Below, one piece after another: positions 7,953 to 15,959 of a stretch of 48,778 nt of DNA. Numbering within the stretch: position 1 is the first letter of the stretch; each line of letters begins with the position of its first letter. Source of the DNA: Thermaerobacter marianensis (lineage in GTDB: Bacteria; Bacillota; Sulfobacillia; DVGY01); assembly GCA_020724425.1 (NCBI GenBank), contig DYGY01000018.1:1-48778 (forward strand). Reading direction: 5' to 3'. Made by a program: the position numbers and the translations under genes. The notes under the pieces are model-generated. The model searched no databases. It was not told where the DNA came from and saw only the letters and a program-made list of their open reading frames with translations.

Positions 7953-8113
7953 ATTTTAGTTATCCTCTCTGATCCATAACGCTGGTTCTGCGTCTCCGAC
8001 TACTTATATTTCACCGAAGAAACTCACGGGCGAGTTCAAGGTAATTACCGATTCACACCCAACACCGGCTCTCTGAAGGCACCTCTAATACTCCCGTTCA
8101 TCGTCACTTTCAT

Positions 8114-8142
8114 ATTATATAAAGGTTCTCACTCAAAGTCAA
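8114..8142 (-). promoter_or_regulatory. Sigma-A promoter for the leuS leader and tRNA-Ala
   Basis: The minus strand reads TTGACT (8142-8137), a 17-nt spacer and a perfect TATAAT (8119-8114). It begins just after the rsfS stop, with a predicted start near 8107, so the leader covers the whole T-box. Confidence 0.88.
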
Positions 8143-8145
8143 GAA

Positions 8146-8484
8146 CTATTCCTGCTCTAGAGGAGCATCTCCCCAGAGCCTTTCAAGGTTGTAATATTCC
8201 CTTTCATCAACCTGAAATACATGTACAATAATATCTCCCATATCTACTAGAACCCAGCGCCCATCACTCTTACCCTCGACATGATCTACATATAATCCCT
8301 GTTCACTGCACTTTTCTAGAATATTATCAGAAATGGCCTGAACCTGTATCTTTGTATAGCCATGACAAATAACAAAGTAGTCAGTAAAACTAACCAGATT
8401 CTCCATGTTCAATATCCTTATGTCTTCTGCCTTTTTTTCTCTGGCTGCTTCAGCAATTATAGCTAACTTCTCTTTATTATTCAA
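8146..8484 (-). CDS. rsfS: Ribosomal silencing factor RsfS
   Basis: A 112-residue protein of the RsfS/YbeB/Iojap family, which binds L14 on the 50S subunit and blocks 30S joining when nutrients are short. Family signatures are SFTDYFVICHGYT (about 32-44), DHVEG (about 73-77) and GRWVLVDMGDIIVHVF (about 81-96). The start is a TTG at 8484 with AAGGAG about 10 nt upstream, spanning the end of the LCP gene. It is the last gene of the nadD-yqeK-LCP-rsfS run, an arrangement conserved in Firmicutes, and is followed directly by the leuS promoter. Confidence 0.94.
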   Translation of the reverse strand: MNNKEKLAIIAEAAREKKAEDIRILNMENLVSFTDYFVICHGYTKIQVQAISDNILEKCSEQGLYVDHVEGKSDGRWVLVDMGDIIVHVFQVDEREYYNLERLWGDAPLEQE

Positions 8485-8501
8485 AAGGATGAAGCTCCTT
8501 C

Positions 8502-9764
8502 CTAAGGTTGATCCTTACTAAGAATAATTGTAACATCTACCTCTTCTTTAGAAAAACTATCACTAGACCTGTATAACTCGGTCTCTCCAAAAATATGAGT
8601 TACAGAACGGGCAACAATTTTCCCTGTATTATCATCGGTACTGTGGTTTACTACCCTTGTTACCTCAAGTTCCTCATCAGTAAGACCTACATGAACAACC
8701 TGGAATCCCTGTTTCTCTAACTCACTAACCATTTTATGAGTTGAAATTGAATCAACAGAACCATTAAGAACCTCTACTCTTATACCACTGTTCAAATCTG
8801 CGTCGATACCTTTAAGATGTCTATCTACAATTTCCTTAGTGGCTTCTTTATCTGCTATCCAATAGTTTACGATAAATCCATATTCAACTAAGTCCTTTGG
8901 TTCTCCTGGAATCATCGTCATATGCAGATTCTCCGGACTAATCGTTATAGCCATTTTACCCATTTCTAGAATCTTTGAACCATCTATATTAGTATCTACA
9001 TATTGAGCTAAGTGACTAGCAAGCTTAGGTAATCTAGTCAACGAACCCAAACTTAACATCTGATCTACTAGAGCATCAATGAACTTCTGTTGTCTCTCAA
9101 TCCTACCTATATCACCCTTAGAGTCATTACGAAAACGTACATAATCCAATGATGTCTTACCATCTAGAATTTGAGGTCCCTTCTTTATATCAATATAGAG
9201 GTCCTGATATGGATCTTCATACCTCATATCTCTTTCAACATCAATGTGTATACCACCAATCTCATCAATGATAGCTACAAACGCCTTATAGTCTATCCTA
9301 ATATAATAGTGAATGGGTGCCTCTAAGAAACCCTCTACAGTCTCAACTGCTAGACTAGGGCCCCCATAAGCATGAGCATGGTTAATCTTTTCAGGATTAG
9401 CTCTTCCGGGAATATCAACTCTTGTATCCCTTGGAATTGAGATAACTGATGCCTCATTCATTAGAGGATCTACACTGACAACAAACATGGTATCTGATCT
9501 TCTAGCAATCCTAATACCATCCACAACAACCTCATCATCCACACCTAAGACTAGTATATTAATTCTTTCACCAGGTAGTGGCTCCTTTTGACCTGCCCAA
9601 GTTACATCAGCAGGATCTTCTGGGCCTAATCCCTTAAATAGAGTATAAAGGGTAGTACCAGCGAACACTACCAGGAAGACAACTACAGCTAACAATCCTA
9701 TAAAGAGTTGTTTTTTCCAGCTCCATCTCTTTTTTGTCTTAATCCCTAGATTCTTGTTCTCCAA
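8502..9764 (-). CDS. LytR-CpsA-Psr (LCP) family cell-wall glycopolymer transferase
   Basis: The 420-residue protein has a basic cytoplasmic N-terminus and one membrane anchor (about 19-43). The extracellular LCP domain (about 70-250) shows RRSDTMFVVSVDP, SIPRDTRVDIPG, KINHAHAYGG and LDYVRFRND with the conserved Arg and Asp residues that hold the polyprenyl-phosphate substrate. A C-terminal LytR_C domain (about 315-410) follows. LCP enzymes move teichoic acid-like or capsular polymers from lipid carrier to peptidoglycan. The start is a TTG at 9764 with GGGAGGG 7 nt upstream, inside the 3' end of yqeK (26-nt overlap), so translation is probably coupled. The polymer substrate cannot be inferred. 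Confidence 0.9.
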   Translation of the reverse strand: MENKNLGIKTKKRWSWKKQLFIGLLAVVVFLVVFAGTTLYTLFKGLGPEDPADVTWAGQKEPLPGERINILVLGVDDEVVVDGIRIARRSDTMFVVSVDPLMNEASVISIPRDTRVDIPGRANPEKINHAHAYGGPSLAVETVEGFLEAPIHYYIRIDYKAFVAIIDEIGGIHIDVERDMRYEDPYQDLYIDIKKGPQILDGKTSLDYVRFRNDSKGDIGRIERQQKFIDALVDQMLSLGSLTRLPKLASHLAQYVDTNIDGSKILEMGKMAITISPENLHMTMIPGEPKDLVEYGFIVNYWIADKEATKEIVDRHLKGIDADLNSGIRVEVLNGSVDSISTHKMVSELEKQGFQVVHVGLTDEELEVTRVVNHSTDDNTGKIVARSVTHIFGETELYRSSDSFSKEEVDVTIILSKDQP

Positions 9765-10323
9765 AACTTACCCTCCCAATCATCAGTAGCTCATTTCTTG
9801 CCCTAACTGTTCTTTCATGTATCAGCATTCCCTGTGAGATAAGATACTGCATACTTTGCTCTATTGCAAACAATATGGCTTTGTTCAAATCACCAGCAAA
9901 AGCAATTTCTCTAGCTTCTCTAACTCCTTTGAAACTACGATTAGGCTCGATGTAGTCTGCTAAATATATAATCTTCGTTAATATAGCCATGTTTTCCTTT
10001 CCCGTTGTGTGCCAACTAATAGCATCAAGTATCTCTTCATCAGTAAGTCCCTGCTTTCTTAACAATACAGCAGCAACCTGTCCATGAAGCAATAGCGGTA
10101 AATAGCTATCAACCCGAGTTATTGGTATACTGAATTGCTTTGCATACATTAAGAGATCTTCTGCAGGCATTTCTCTAGTATAATCATGCAAATATGCTGC
10201 AACAACTGCCTTATCCAATGAAAATTCATATACCATAGCTAATTTATTGACTGTCTCAACTACTCCTTGAGTATGCAAAATTCTCTCAGAAGATAAACCA
10301 CTGATTAATTCCCGTACATTCAC
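9739..10323 (-). CDS. yqeK: HD-domain diadenosine tetraphosphatase YqeK
   Basis: A 194-residue HD-superfamily hydrolase. The metal ligands are visible as His in RILHTQG (about 17), HD in YLHDYTRE (about 46-47), His in LLLHG, HTTG in SWHTTGKENM and YLADYIEPNR. Members in this chromosomal setting hydrolyse Ap4A symmetrically to ADP. It sits between nadD and the LCP gene, the usual Firmicutes order nadD-yqeK-rsfS with an LCP gene inserted as in many clostridia. The ATG at 10323 follows a GGAGGAAT-type site. The physiological link to NAD synthesis is inference from neighbourhood only. Confidence 0.9.
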   Translation of the reverse strand: MNVRELISGLSSERILHTQGVVETVNKLAMVYEFSLDKAVVAAYLHDYTREMPAEDLLMYAKQFSIPITRVDSYLPLLLHGQVAAVLLRKQGLTDEEILDAISWHTTGKENMAILTKIIYLADYIEPNRSFKGVREAREIAFAGDLNKAILFAIEQSMQYLISQGMLIHERTVRARNELLMIGRVSFGEQESRD

Positions 10324-10384
10324 ACCTATTCCTCCAAAATTGTATCACCAATACCTTTAGCTGTATAGAGCAAAACCATATAGT

Positions 10385-11014
10385 CTAAATATACAAATAC
10401 AGGCTCTTCTCCCTGATATACACTTCAACAACATCAGGAACAAGATATCTAATGGAACGTCCTTTGGCAATTCTTTCCCTGATATCCGTTGAAGAAACCC
10501 CAATAAGTGGGATTTCTAGAGGGTGTACTTTTTTCCTTACATTTTCAGGTAGTTGCGCCATAAAGTGATCATGTTCACCTGCAGGTCTACCATACCTAGA
10601 GACGGCAATAAAGTTTGTAAGCTGCAAGAGAACCTCTGGGTCTCTCCAATTCATGATTTGAAGGATAGCATCTTCACCAGTAATGAAGAAGAACTCGGTA
10701 GTACCGTTATACTCATTAGATAACTCTCGTATTGTATCAACAGTATATGAGGGTCCCTGTCTTTTGGTTTCAATGTCTAAGACCTCAAAGTGACTATTAG
10801 CAGCTGTAGCCAATTCTACCATCTGTAATCTATTGCTGATGTTAGTAACATTCTCTAGATTCTTGTGTGGTGGTCTAGCAGCTGGAATAAATAGAACCTT
10901 ATCTAAATTAAAAGAATGATAGGCCTCTTCGGCTGCTACCAAGTGACCTAGATGAATAGGATCAAAAGTTCCACCCATTATTCCTAGCCGCCGCTTACCC
11001 GGCTTTATACTCAT
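10385..11014 (-). CDS. nadD: Nicotinate-nucleotide adenylyltransferase
   Basis: A 209-residue nucleotidyltransferase making deamido-NAD from nicotinate mononucleotide and ATP. The GGTFDPIHLGHL motif (about 15-26) holds the HxGH-like ATP site, and the C-terminal GVSSTDIRERI (about 173-183) is the ISSTxIR signature. The length is normal for the family. It lies directly downstream of obg and upstream of yqeK, all minus strand with short gaps (24 and 61 nt), so it is likely cotranscribed with them. Confidence 0.96.
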   Translation of the reverse strand: MSIKPGKRRLGIMGGTFDPIHLGHLVAAEEAYHSFNLDKVLFIPAARPPHKNLENVTNISNRLQMVELATAANSHFEVLDIETKRQGPSYTVDTIRELSNEYNGTTEFFFITGEDAILQIMNWRDPEVLLQLTNFIAVSRYGRPAGEHDHFMAQLPENVRKKVHPLEIPLIGVSSTDIRERIAKGRSIRYLVPDVVEVYIREKSLYLYI

Positions 11015-11038
11015 ACCCCCAGTTCTCCCTTCCCCAAC

Positions 11039-12325
11039 CTACTCTTCAGGTGCAAACTCAAAGGTTCTAGGATACTTACCAATGCGCACCAGATCCCCCT
11101 CTTGTGCACCTGCCTCTTCTAACATCCTGTTAATTCCCAACTGTCTTAATTTTCGCCCAAAATATTCTAAAGCCTCATAATTACTAAAGTCAGTAGCTGT
11201 AAAGAGTCTTTCCATCTGCTTACCGTGAACAACAAACACCCCAGCCTCATCCCTGCTAACAGATATTTTGTCAGGTTCCGGTGGCGCAAAAATAACTTCT
11301 TCGCTCTGAATCTCTATCTGTTCCTGACTAATTTGCAGCAAGTGATATGTTTTCTCCAATAGCTCAGAAGTGCCCTCTCCAGTAACTGCAGATATGGCTA
11401 TAAGCTCCATGTTAAACCTATCAGCTTCTTCCTTTAGTCTATCTAGATTATCACTATCACTTACAACATCCATCTTATTAGCAACAACAATCTGCGGCCT
11501 ATTACTTAAATCAACCACATATGATTTTAACTCATTATTCACAACCTGAAAATCCTGAACAGGATCTCTTCCCTCAGTACCACCAGATACATCGATAATG
11601 TGAAGTAGGACCCGTGTTCTCTCTAAATGCCTAAGAAATTCTAACCCAAGACCAGCACCGGTATGAGCACCTTCAATTAAACCAGGAATATCAGCAAGTA
11701 CAAAGGTCTCTCCCATGCGTACCTCGACCACACCTAAGTTTGGTTCAAGTGTTGTAAAAGGATAATCAGCTATTTTAGGTCTAGCAGCTGATACCCTTGA
11801 TAGAAGAGTAGACTTACCTGCATTAGGAAAGCCAACCAGACCGACATCAGCTAAGAGCTTTAGTTCAATAATTAAGGTTCTCTCCTGCCCGGGCTCACCA
11901 TTCTCTGCCCTTTTTGGTGCCCTGTTGGTAGATGTCTTAAAACGAGCATTTCCCCTACCACCACGACCACCTTTAGCAACAACAATTTCCTGACCATCAT
12001 GGACAAGATCAGCTATAACTTCGCCTGTTTCCTCATCAATAACTACAGTCCCTGCCGGTACCTTAACATACAGGTCTTCGCCTCTTTTGCCATGTTTCTG
12101 AGAACCCTGACCATGAACTCCCCTCTTAGCTCTAAAATGCCTCTTATACCGAAAATCCTGCAGAGTATTCATACCCTGATCTACTAGAAAAATAACATGC
12201 CCACCGTTACCGCCATCACCACCATCTGGTCCACCAAGGGCTACATACTTCTCACGACGAAAGGAGGCGGCCCCTGCACCGCCATCCCCACCTTTAACAT
12301 ATATCTTCGCTTTATCAATAAACAC
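11039..12325 (-). CDS. obg: Obg/CgtA GTPase
   Basis: A ribosome-associated GTPase of 428 residues, the length of Bacillus Obg. It has an N-terminal glycine-rich Obg fold (about 1-158), a G domain with GFPNAGKSTL (G1), DIPGLIEGAH (G3) and NKMD (G4), and a C-terminal OCT domain ending in RTFEFAPEE. I prefer the GTG at 12325, giving MFIDKAKIYVKGGDGG, which aligns with known N-termini and has GGAG 8 nt upstream; a GTG at 12334 is the next alternative. It overlaps the spo0B stop by 11 nt, as in Bacillus where rpmA, spo0B and obg are also consecutive. It acts in 50S maturation and couples to stress and sporulation. Confidence 0.96.
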   Translation of the reverse strand: MFIDKAKIYVKGGDGGAGAASFRREKYVALGGPDGGDGGNGGHVIFLVDQGMNTLQDFRYKRHFRAKRGVHGQGSQKHGKRGEDLYVKVPAGTVVIDEETGEVIADLVHDGQEIVVAKGGRGGRGNARFKTSTNRAPKRAENGEPGQERTLIIELKLLADVGLVGFPNAGKSTLLSRVSAARPKIADYPFTTLEPNLGVVEVRMGETFVLADIPGLIEGAHTGAGLGLEFLRHLERTRVLLHIIDVSGGTEGRDPVQDFQVVNNELKSYVVDLSNRPQIVVANKMDVVSDSDNLDRLKEEADRFNMELIAISAVTGEGTSELLEKTYHLLQISQEQIEIQSEEVIFAPPEPDKISVSRDEAGVFVVHGKQMERLFTATDFSNYEALEYFGRKLRQLGINRMLEEAGAQEGDLVRIGKYPRTFEFAPEE

Positions 12326-13016
12326 TGTCCTCACTCCGAACTAGCTTAATCCGAACCATAACTCCACTCATCTGCTTTCCTTCACATATCCATTTCTCTT
12401 CTGTGTCAAGATTAACTAGATAGCCAAACCACTTAGCTATAGCTTTACTCTCTTCTTCCCAAACAAGGCTCTTAATAAAGACATTATCATCGAGTCTTAG
12501 CTTTTCTACAATAGGAGCAACATCACTTTCCACCAACTTTAGATTTGGTACAAAAAAAGCCATATCTCTATTGTGCTCCTCGATAGACCAAAAAATGTCC
12601 CGTTCACTAGTGAGGGTTTTAAGTAACTCTAAAAGCGACTCTATTACGAGATTCAATAAATCAGTAAAATATGGAATGTCCATTTTAAAACCTAGAGGTT
12701 CCCCGATATAGCGCAAGCGTACACCCTCAATAGCTGCTTGAGCCTGGCTATGTATAAACCAGACGGCTAGGTCTTCATCCAGACCCTTAATAATCTCACT
12801 GTGCCTAACTAATTCCAACTGCCATTCCTTAATGTAATCAATGGCCTTTTCCGGTTTATCTAACTGTATCCAACCCCAAATAATCTGCATACTATTCAGC
12901 GTATCATGCCGATAAACCTTAGATAGAGTCAGAATGTGATCAACTTTTTCTTCTTTCAAATGTTCAACTAGTGACAGACTGTAAAGGTGTCCTAACCATA
13001 GGTCTTTTTGTCTCAT
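12315..13016 (-). CDS. spo0B: Spo0B-like sporulation phosphotransferase
   Basis: A 233-residue protein whose residues about 27-70 match the Spo0B alpha-helical hairpin, with the phospho-accepting His in the motif YRHDTLNSMQIIWGW (His about 38) followed by a second helix rich in charged residues. The rest corresponds to the degenerate ATPase-like C-terminal domain. Spo0B passes phosphate between Spo0F and Spo0A. The position between rpmA and obg is identical to Bacillus subtilis spo0B. Many clostridia lack Spo0B and phosphorylate Spo0A directly, so its role here may be a phosphotransferase or a related sensor-type module. The assignment rests on motif plus synteny, since sequence conservation is low. 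Confidence 0.82.
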   Translation of the reverse strand: MRQKDLWLGHLYSLSLVEHLKEEKVDHILTLSKVYRHDTLNSMQIIWGWIQLDKPEKAIDYIKEWQLELVRHSEIIKGLDEDLAVWFIHSQAQAAIEGVRLRYIGEPLGFKMDIPYFTDLLNLVIESLLELLKTLTSERDIFWSIEEHNRDMAFFVPNLKLVESDVAPIVEKLRLDDNVFIKSLVWEEESKAIAKWFGYLVNLDTEEKWICEGKQMSGVMVRIKLVRSEDSVY

Positions 13017-13056
13017 CCCATATAGCAGCTCCTCTCCCTTTCCTGGTCCTTATTGC

Positions 13057-13083
13057 ACAAAACCCCCAGGAATCCCGGGGGTT
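13057..13083 (-). terminator. Hairpin between rpmA and spo0B
   Basis: A 7-bp G+C-rich stem (13077-13083 with 13061-13067) is followed by UUUUGUGC on the minus strand. It probably attenuates the strong ribosomal-protein transcript before spo0B and obg. Confidence 0.7.
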
Positions 13084-13130
13084 AACACGCTAGAAAGACA
13101 TATTGCTGCTTCTCCTGGACGAGCAAAAGG

Positions 13131-13430
13131 CTATTGTGCCATAACAGCTTCTTCGATAGGATAGACACTGGCCTGCTTCTTAGTTTTGCCCTTTCGCTCA
13201 AACTTAACGAGTCCATCTACTTTTGCGAATAAAGTATCGTCTTTGCCAAGACCCACGTTGGATCCTGGATGAATCCTAGTACCCCTCTGTCTGGCAATAA
13301 TACTACCTGCAGATACAAATTGCCCATCATGAGCCTTAATTCCCAGCCTCTTAGCATTGCTATCGCGACCGTTTCTAGAACTACCTACACCTTTTTTATG
13401 AGCAAACAGCTGCAAATTAATACGACGCAT
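13131..13430 (-). CDS. rpmA: 50S ribosomal protein L27
   Basis: A 99-residue L27 with the Firmicutes-type N-terminal extension MRRINLQLF before AHKKGVGSS. The LQLF/AHKKG junction is the cleavage site of the protease Prp, encoded two genes away from the 5' end of this operon. The mature N-terminus reaches toward the peptidyl transferase centre. The order rplU-prp-rpmA is conserved, with a GGAGGTG ribosome site and short spacers. Confidence 0.97.
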   Translation of the reverse strand: MRRINLQLFAHKKGVGSSRNGRDSNAKRLGIKAHDGQFVSAGSIIARQRGTRIHPGSNVGLGKDDTLFAKVDGLVKFERKGKTKKQASVYPIEEAVMAQ

Positions 13431-13443
13431 TCTTCAGCACCTC

Positions 13444-13758
13444 CTACCTATCTTCAATACGTACATATTTGGGATAATCATTACTGATTGATTGTAAAGA
13501 CAACACCATAGTTTCTAGGAGCACCGATCCATCTCTGCTTAAACCATCAGGCAATCGACAAACTAAATAACCATCTTTTATCTCAACATCAGGTTTAAGC
13601 TCTACAACTTCTTCTAACCCAATTAGAGTGGCTTGCAAAATAGCAGACACTCCTGCACAGATAATATCTGTTCCCTTGCTGCCATAATTAGCATGACCTG
13701 TACTCTGAAAACAAACAATATTGCCTTCTTGATCTCTCTTGATAACAATCCTAATCAT
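13444..13758 (-). CDS. prp: Ribosomal-processing cysteine protease Prp
   Basis: A 104-residue Prp (YsxB) protein. The catalytic pair appears as His in STGHANYG (about 22) and Cys in DIICAGVSA (about 34). It removes the N-terminal extension of L27 before or during 50S assembly. It lies between rplU and rpmA, its ATG overlapping the rplU stop by one base (TAATG). The presence of an uncleaved LQLF/A site in the neighbouring L27 supports activity. Confidence 0.95.
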   Translation of the reverse strand: MIRIVIKRDQEGNIVCFQSTGHANYGSKGTDIICAGVSAILQATLIGLEEVVELKPDVEIKDGYLVCRLPDGLSRDGSVLLETMVLSLQSISNDYPKYVRIEDR

Positions 13759-14069
13759 TATGCTTCAATTTTCTCAATTTGTACGGTGCTAATGTATTGA
13801 CGATGTCCAGCTCTCTTTCTAAAAGCCTTTTTAGGCTTATACTTGAACACAATAATCTTCTTATCTCTGCCCTGAGCCAATATCTTACCGGTTACCTTGG
13901 CGCCAGCAACTACTGGGTTTCCTACCTGGACATTGTCGTCATCAGAAACAACCAATACACGGTCAAAAGTAATCTCTGAATCTGCATCTAAAGGTAGTTT
14001 CTCCACCTTAATAATGTCACCTTCAGCGACCTTGTATTGCTTGCCACCTGTTTCAATGATTGCATACAT
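13758..14069 (-). CDS. rplU: 50S ribosomal protein L21
   Basis: A 103-residue L21 with the conserved start [14 protein letters not shown] and the C-terminal [14 protein letters not shown] rRNA-binding stretch. It is the first gene of the rplU-prp-rpmA operon, transcribed from a strong promoter at 14138-14167 through a structured leader that can hide the ribosome site. A GGAGG site lies about 12 nt before the ATG. Confidence 0.97.
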   Translation of the reverse strand: MYAIIETGGKQYKVAEGDIIKVEKLPLDADSEITFDRVLVVSDDDNVQVGNPVVAGAKVTGKILAQGRDKKIIVFKYKPKKAFRKRAGHRQYISTVQIEKIEA

Positions 14070-14078
14070 TCTCTGTTA

Positions 14079-14131
14079 CACCTCCATTAAACAGCGCCTC
14101 TCAGGCGTCAATTTCCCTGGAGGCTGAACAC
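14079..14131 (-). promoter_or_regulatory. L21 leader: structured 5' UTR of rplU
   Basis: On the minus strand CCUCCA (14123-14118) is complementary to UGGAGG (14086-14081), the rplU ribosome site. Between them lies a small hairpin CGCCU-GAG-AGGCG. The layout fits the Firmicutes L21 leader family (Rfam L21_leader), thought to mediate autoregulation by L21. A covariance-model search would confirm it. Confidence 0.7.
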
Positions 14132-14137
14132 TGAATA

Positions 14138-14167
14138 ATTCTATCATAGAGCGAAATTTGTTGTCAA
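14138..14167 (-). promoter_or_regulatory. Sigma-A promoter of the rplU operon
   Basis: The minus strand reads a perfect TTGACA (14167-14162), an 18-nt spacer and TGA-TAGAAT (-10 at 14143-14138, with an extended TG). It lies in the gap after the RNase G gene, so rplU-prp-rpmA has its own strong promoter. Confidence 0.87.
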
Positions 14168-14223
14168 CAACCAACCTTATACTTCCCAATTCTATCAACT
14201 CTTGATATTTCCTGCTTTTCCAG

Positions 14224-15924
14224 CTATTTTTGAATAGATACAACACGAGCTTTAGCATAAGTTCTAAAAGCTTTAGTAACCTCAATTTCTACATTTTGAC
14301 CCACACGATTACCGGCACCCTCAATATCAATTACATAACCTTCGACCCTGGCAATACCATCACCGGCATTTGAAACATGTGGTTCAAGAACTTGAACTGT
14401 AAGGACCTGACCTGTTTTGACAGGTAGAGCTCTTTGCTCCACATCTTCCTTATCACCAATAGCCCTTAACTGCATCTCTTCAATATGGCAGTCTTCAGAG
14501 CCTCTGATGTAAATAGTCTTGCTAATCTCATCCTCTAATTGTTTTAGATTTGAACCACCCGGCCCTATTAAGAGACTAGCAACAGAAGGATGAACCTCCA
14601 CCAAAATAGCTTCATTACCTGAATTCTTCATAATTTTCTTTATTTCTCTTCTTAGCTTACGACTAACGGTTTCTTCAGAAAGGACTCTCCCTTTAGCCTC
14701 ACAATATGGGCATTCTCTGGTTAGGATATCTCTAACACTTTTTCTACCTTTCTTACGTGTCATCTCCACTAGGCCCAACTGGGTAATACCTAAAACAGTT
14801 GCCCTAGTACGATCCCTCTCTAAAGCTTTCTCCAAAGCCTTAACTACCTGTTGTCTGTGCTCCACAGAATCCATATCAATAAAGTCAATAATTATTATGC
14901 CCCCAATGTCCCGCAAACGTACCTGTCTGGCAATTTCCTCTGCTGCCTGTAGATTCGTATGCAAAACTGTTGCTTCTAGATTTTCAGAACCAACAAACTT
15001 ACCTGTGTTTACATCAATAACCGTTAGCGCTTCGGTCTGGTCAATAACCAGATAACCACCACAATCAAGCCAAACTCGTCTTTTCAATGCTCTCTCTAAC
15101 TCTTCTTCAATACCAAACCGATCAAAAATCGAACCATTGCGATATAAGTGGATTCTATCTCTGAGATGTGGTGAAAAAGATTCAACTAGGGTAGTCATCT
15201 TCTGATACTCCTGAGCTTCATCAACATACAAGCGATCAACATCATCACTAAGCAAATCTCTGATTACCCGATGGGTAAGGCTCATATCCTTATGCAGAAG
15301 ATAAGGGGCCTTGTTTCTCTTAGCACGTAACTGGATATCCCCCCAGACGCCCTGTAGGAACAAAATGTCCTTATTTAACTCTTCTTCACCTTTTCCCTCG
15401 GCCACAGTTCTAACAATCAGTCCTGTCTCATTGGGTTTAGCCTTCTGTGCTAACTGCTTAAGCCTCTCTCTTTCCTTTTCATCCTGAATGCGTCTTGAAA
15501 TACCTATATAATCCACATTAGGCATCAAAACAGCATATCTACCGGGTACAGTCAAAGATCTTGTAACCCTAGCACCTTTAGTACCCGTAGGTTCCTTGGC
15601 AACCTGAACGATAATCTCCTGACCCTCAGAGACAAGTTCGCGAATGGTCAGGTTTTTGAAAGTCTTTTCAGATTGTTCCTCATCAGCTTCCGGCTTATTA
15701 GGATAAGCATCATCAACATACAAAAAGGCATTCTTCTCTAGACCAATATTAACAAAAGCGGCTTCCATACCTGGCAATACATTCTCTACCTTGCCCTTAT
15801 ATATATTGCCAACCAATCTCTGTGACTGAGGTCTCTCAATATACATCTCAACTAACTTACCATCTTCTATAACCGCGACCCTTGTCTCGTCAAATTCGAC
15901 ATTAACCAGAATCTCCTTTTCCAT
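14224..15924 (-). CDS. rng: Ribonuclease E/G family endoribonuclease (RNase G type)
   Basis: A 566-residue single-strand endoribonuclease. It has an N-terminal S1-like domain (about 30-120, with GNIYKGKVENVLPGMEAAFVNIG), an RNase H-like and 5'-sensor region, and catalytic Asp residues in VIDVNTG and IDFIDMD. The zinc-link-type RECPYCEAKGRV is at about 410-420, and a C-terminal OB-like extension follows. I use ATG 15924 (GAGGAG site) over the upstream start at 15963. In clostridia it complements RNase Y/J in RNA turnover. It follows the radical SAM/DUF2344 pair and precedes rplU, a widely conserved clostridial order. It could also take part in tRNA or 5S processing. Confidence 0.92.
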   Translation of the reverse strand: MEKEILVNVEFDETRVAVIEDGKLVEMYIERPQSQRLVGNIYKGKVENVLPGMEAAFVNIGLEKNAFLYVDDAYPNKPEADEEQSEKTFKNLTIRELVSEGQEIIVQVAKEPTGTKGARVTRSLTVPGRYAVLMPNVDYIGISRRIQDEKERERLKQLAQKAKPNETGLIVRTVAEGKGEEELNKDILFLQGVWGDIQLRAKRNKAPYLLHKDMSLTHRVIRDLLSDDVDRLYVDEAQEYQKMTTLVESFSPHLRDRIHLYRNGSIFDRFGIEEELERALKRRVWLDCGGYLVIDQTEALTVIDVNTGKFVGSENLEATVLHTNLQAAEEIARQVRLRDIGGIIIIDFIDMDSVEHRQQVVKALEKALERDRTRATVLGITQLGLVEMTRKKGRKSVRDILTRECPYCEAKGRVLSEETVSRKLRREIKKIMKNSGNEAILVEVHPSVASLLIGPGGSNLKQLEDEISKTIYIRGSEDCHIEEMQLRAIGDKEDVEQRALPVKTGQVLTVQVLEPHVSNAGDGIARVEGYVIDIEGAGNRVGQNVEIEVTKAFRTYAKARVVSIQK

Positions 15925-15959
15925 TATTATCAGCTCCTCAAAATAGACCAAACCTTTTC

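Larger units (their letters stand above)
7804..8107 (-). promoter_or_regulatory. Leucine T-box leader (tRNA-sensing riboswitch) of leuS, with an embedded tRNA gene
   Basis: On the minus strand the leader shows a Stem I with the AGTA element of the specifier loop (about 8091) and the AGAGAG motif (about 8075). The 3' specifier side reads GAACTC before CGCCCGT, giving CTC (Leu) as the likely specifier. The CGTTAT segment after Stem II follows, then a Stem III position, the T-box AGGGTGGTACCGCGAG (7855-7840), and the attenuator. The T-box bulge UGGU matches a discriminator A. In the Stem III position an 8-bp perfect helix (7957-7964 with 7860-7867) encloses a whole tRNA-Ala gene instead of a short loop. 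Uncharged tRNA-Leu should favour the antiterminator and leuS transcription. Confidence 0.93.
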
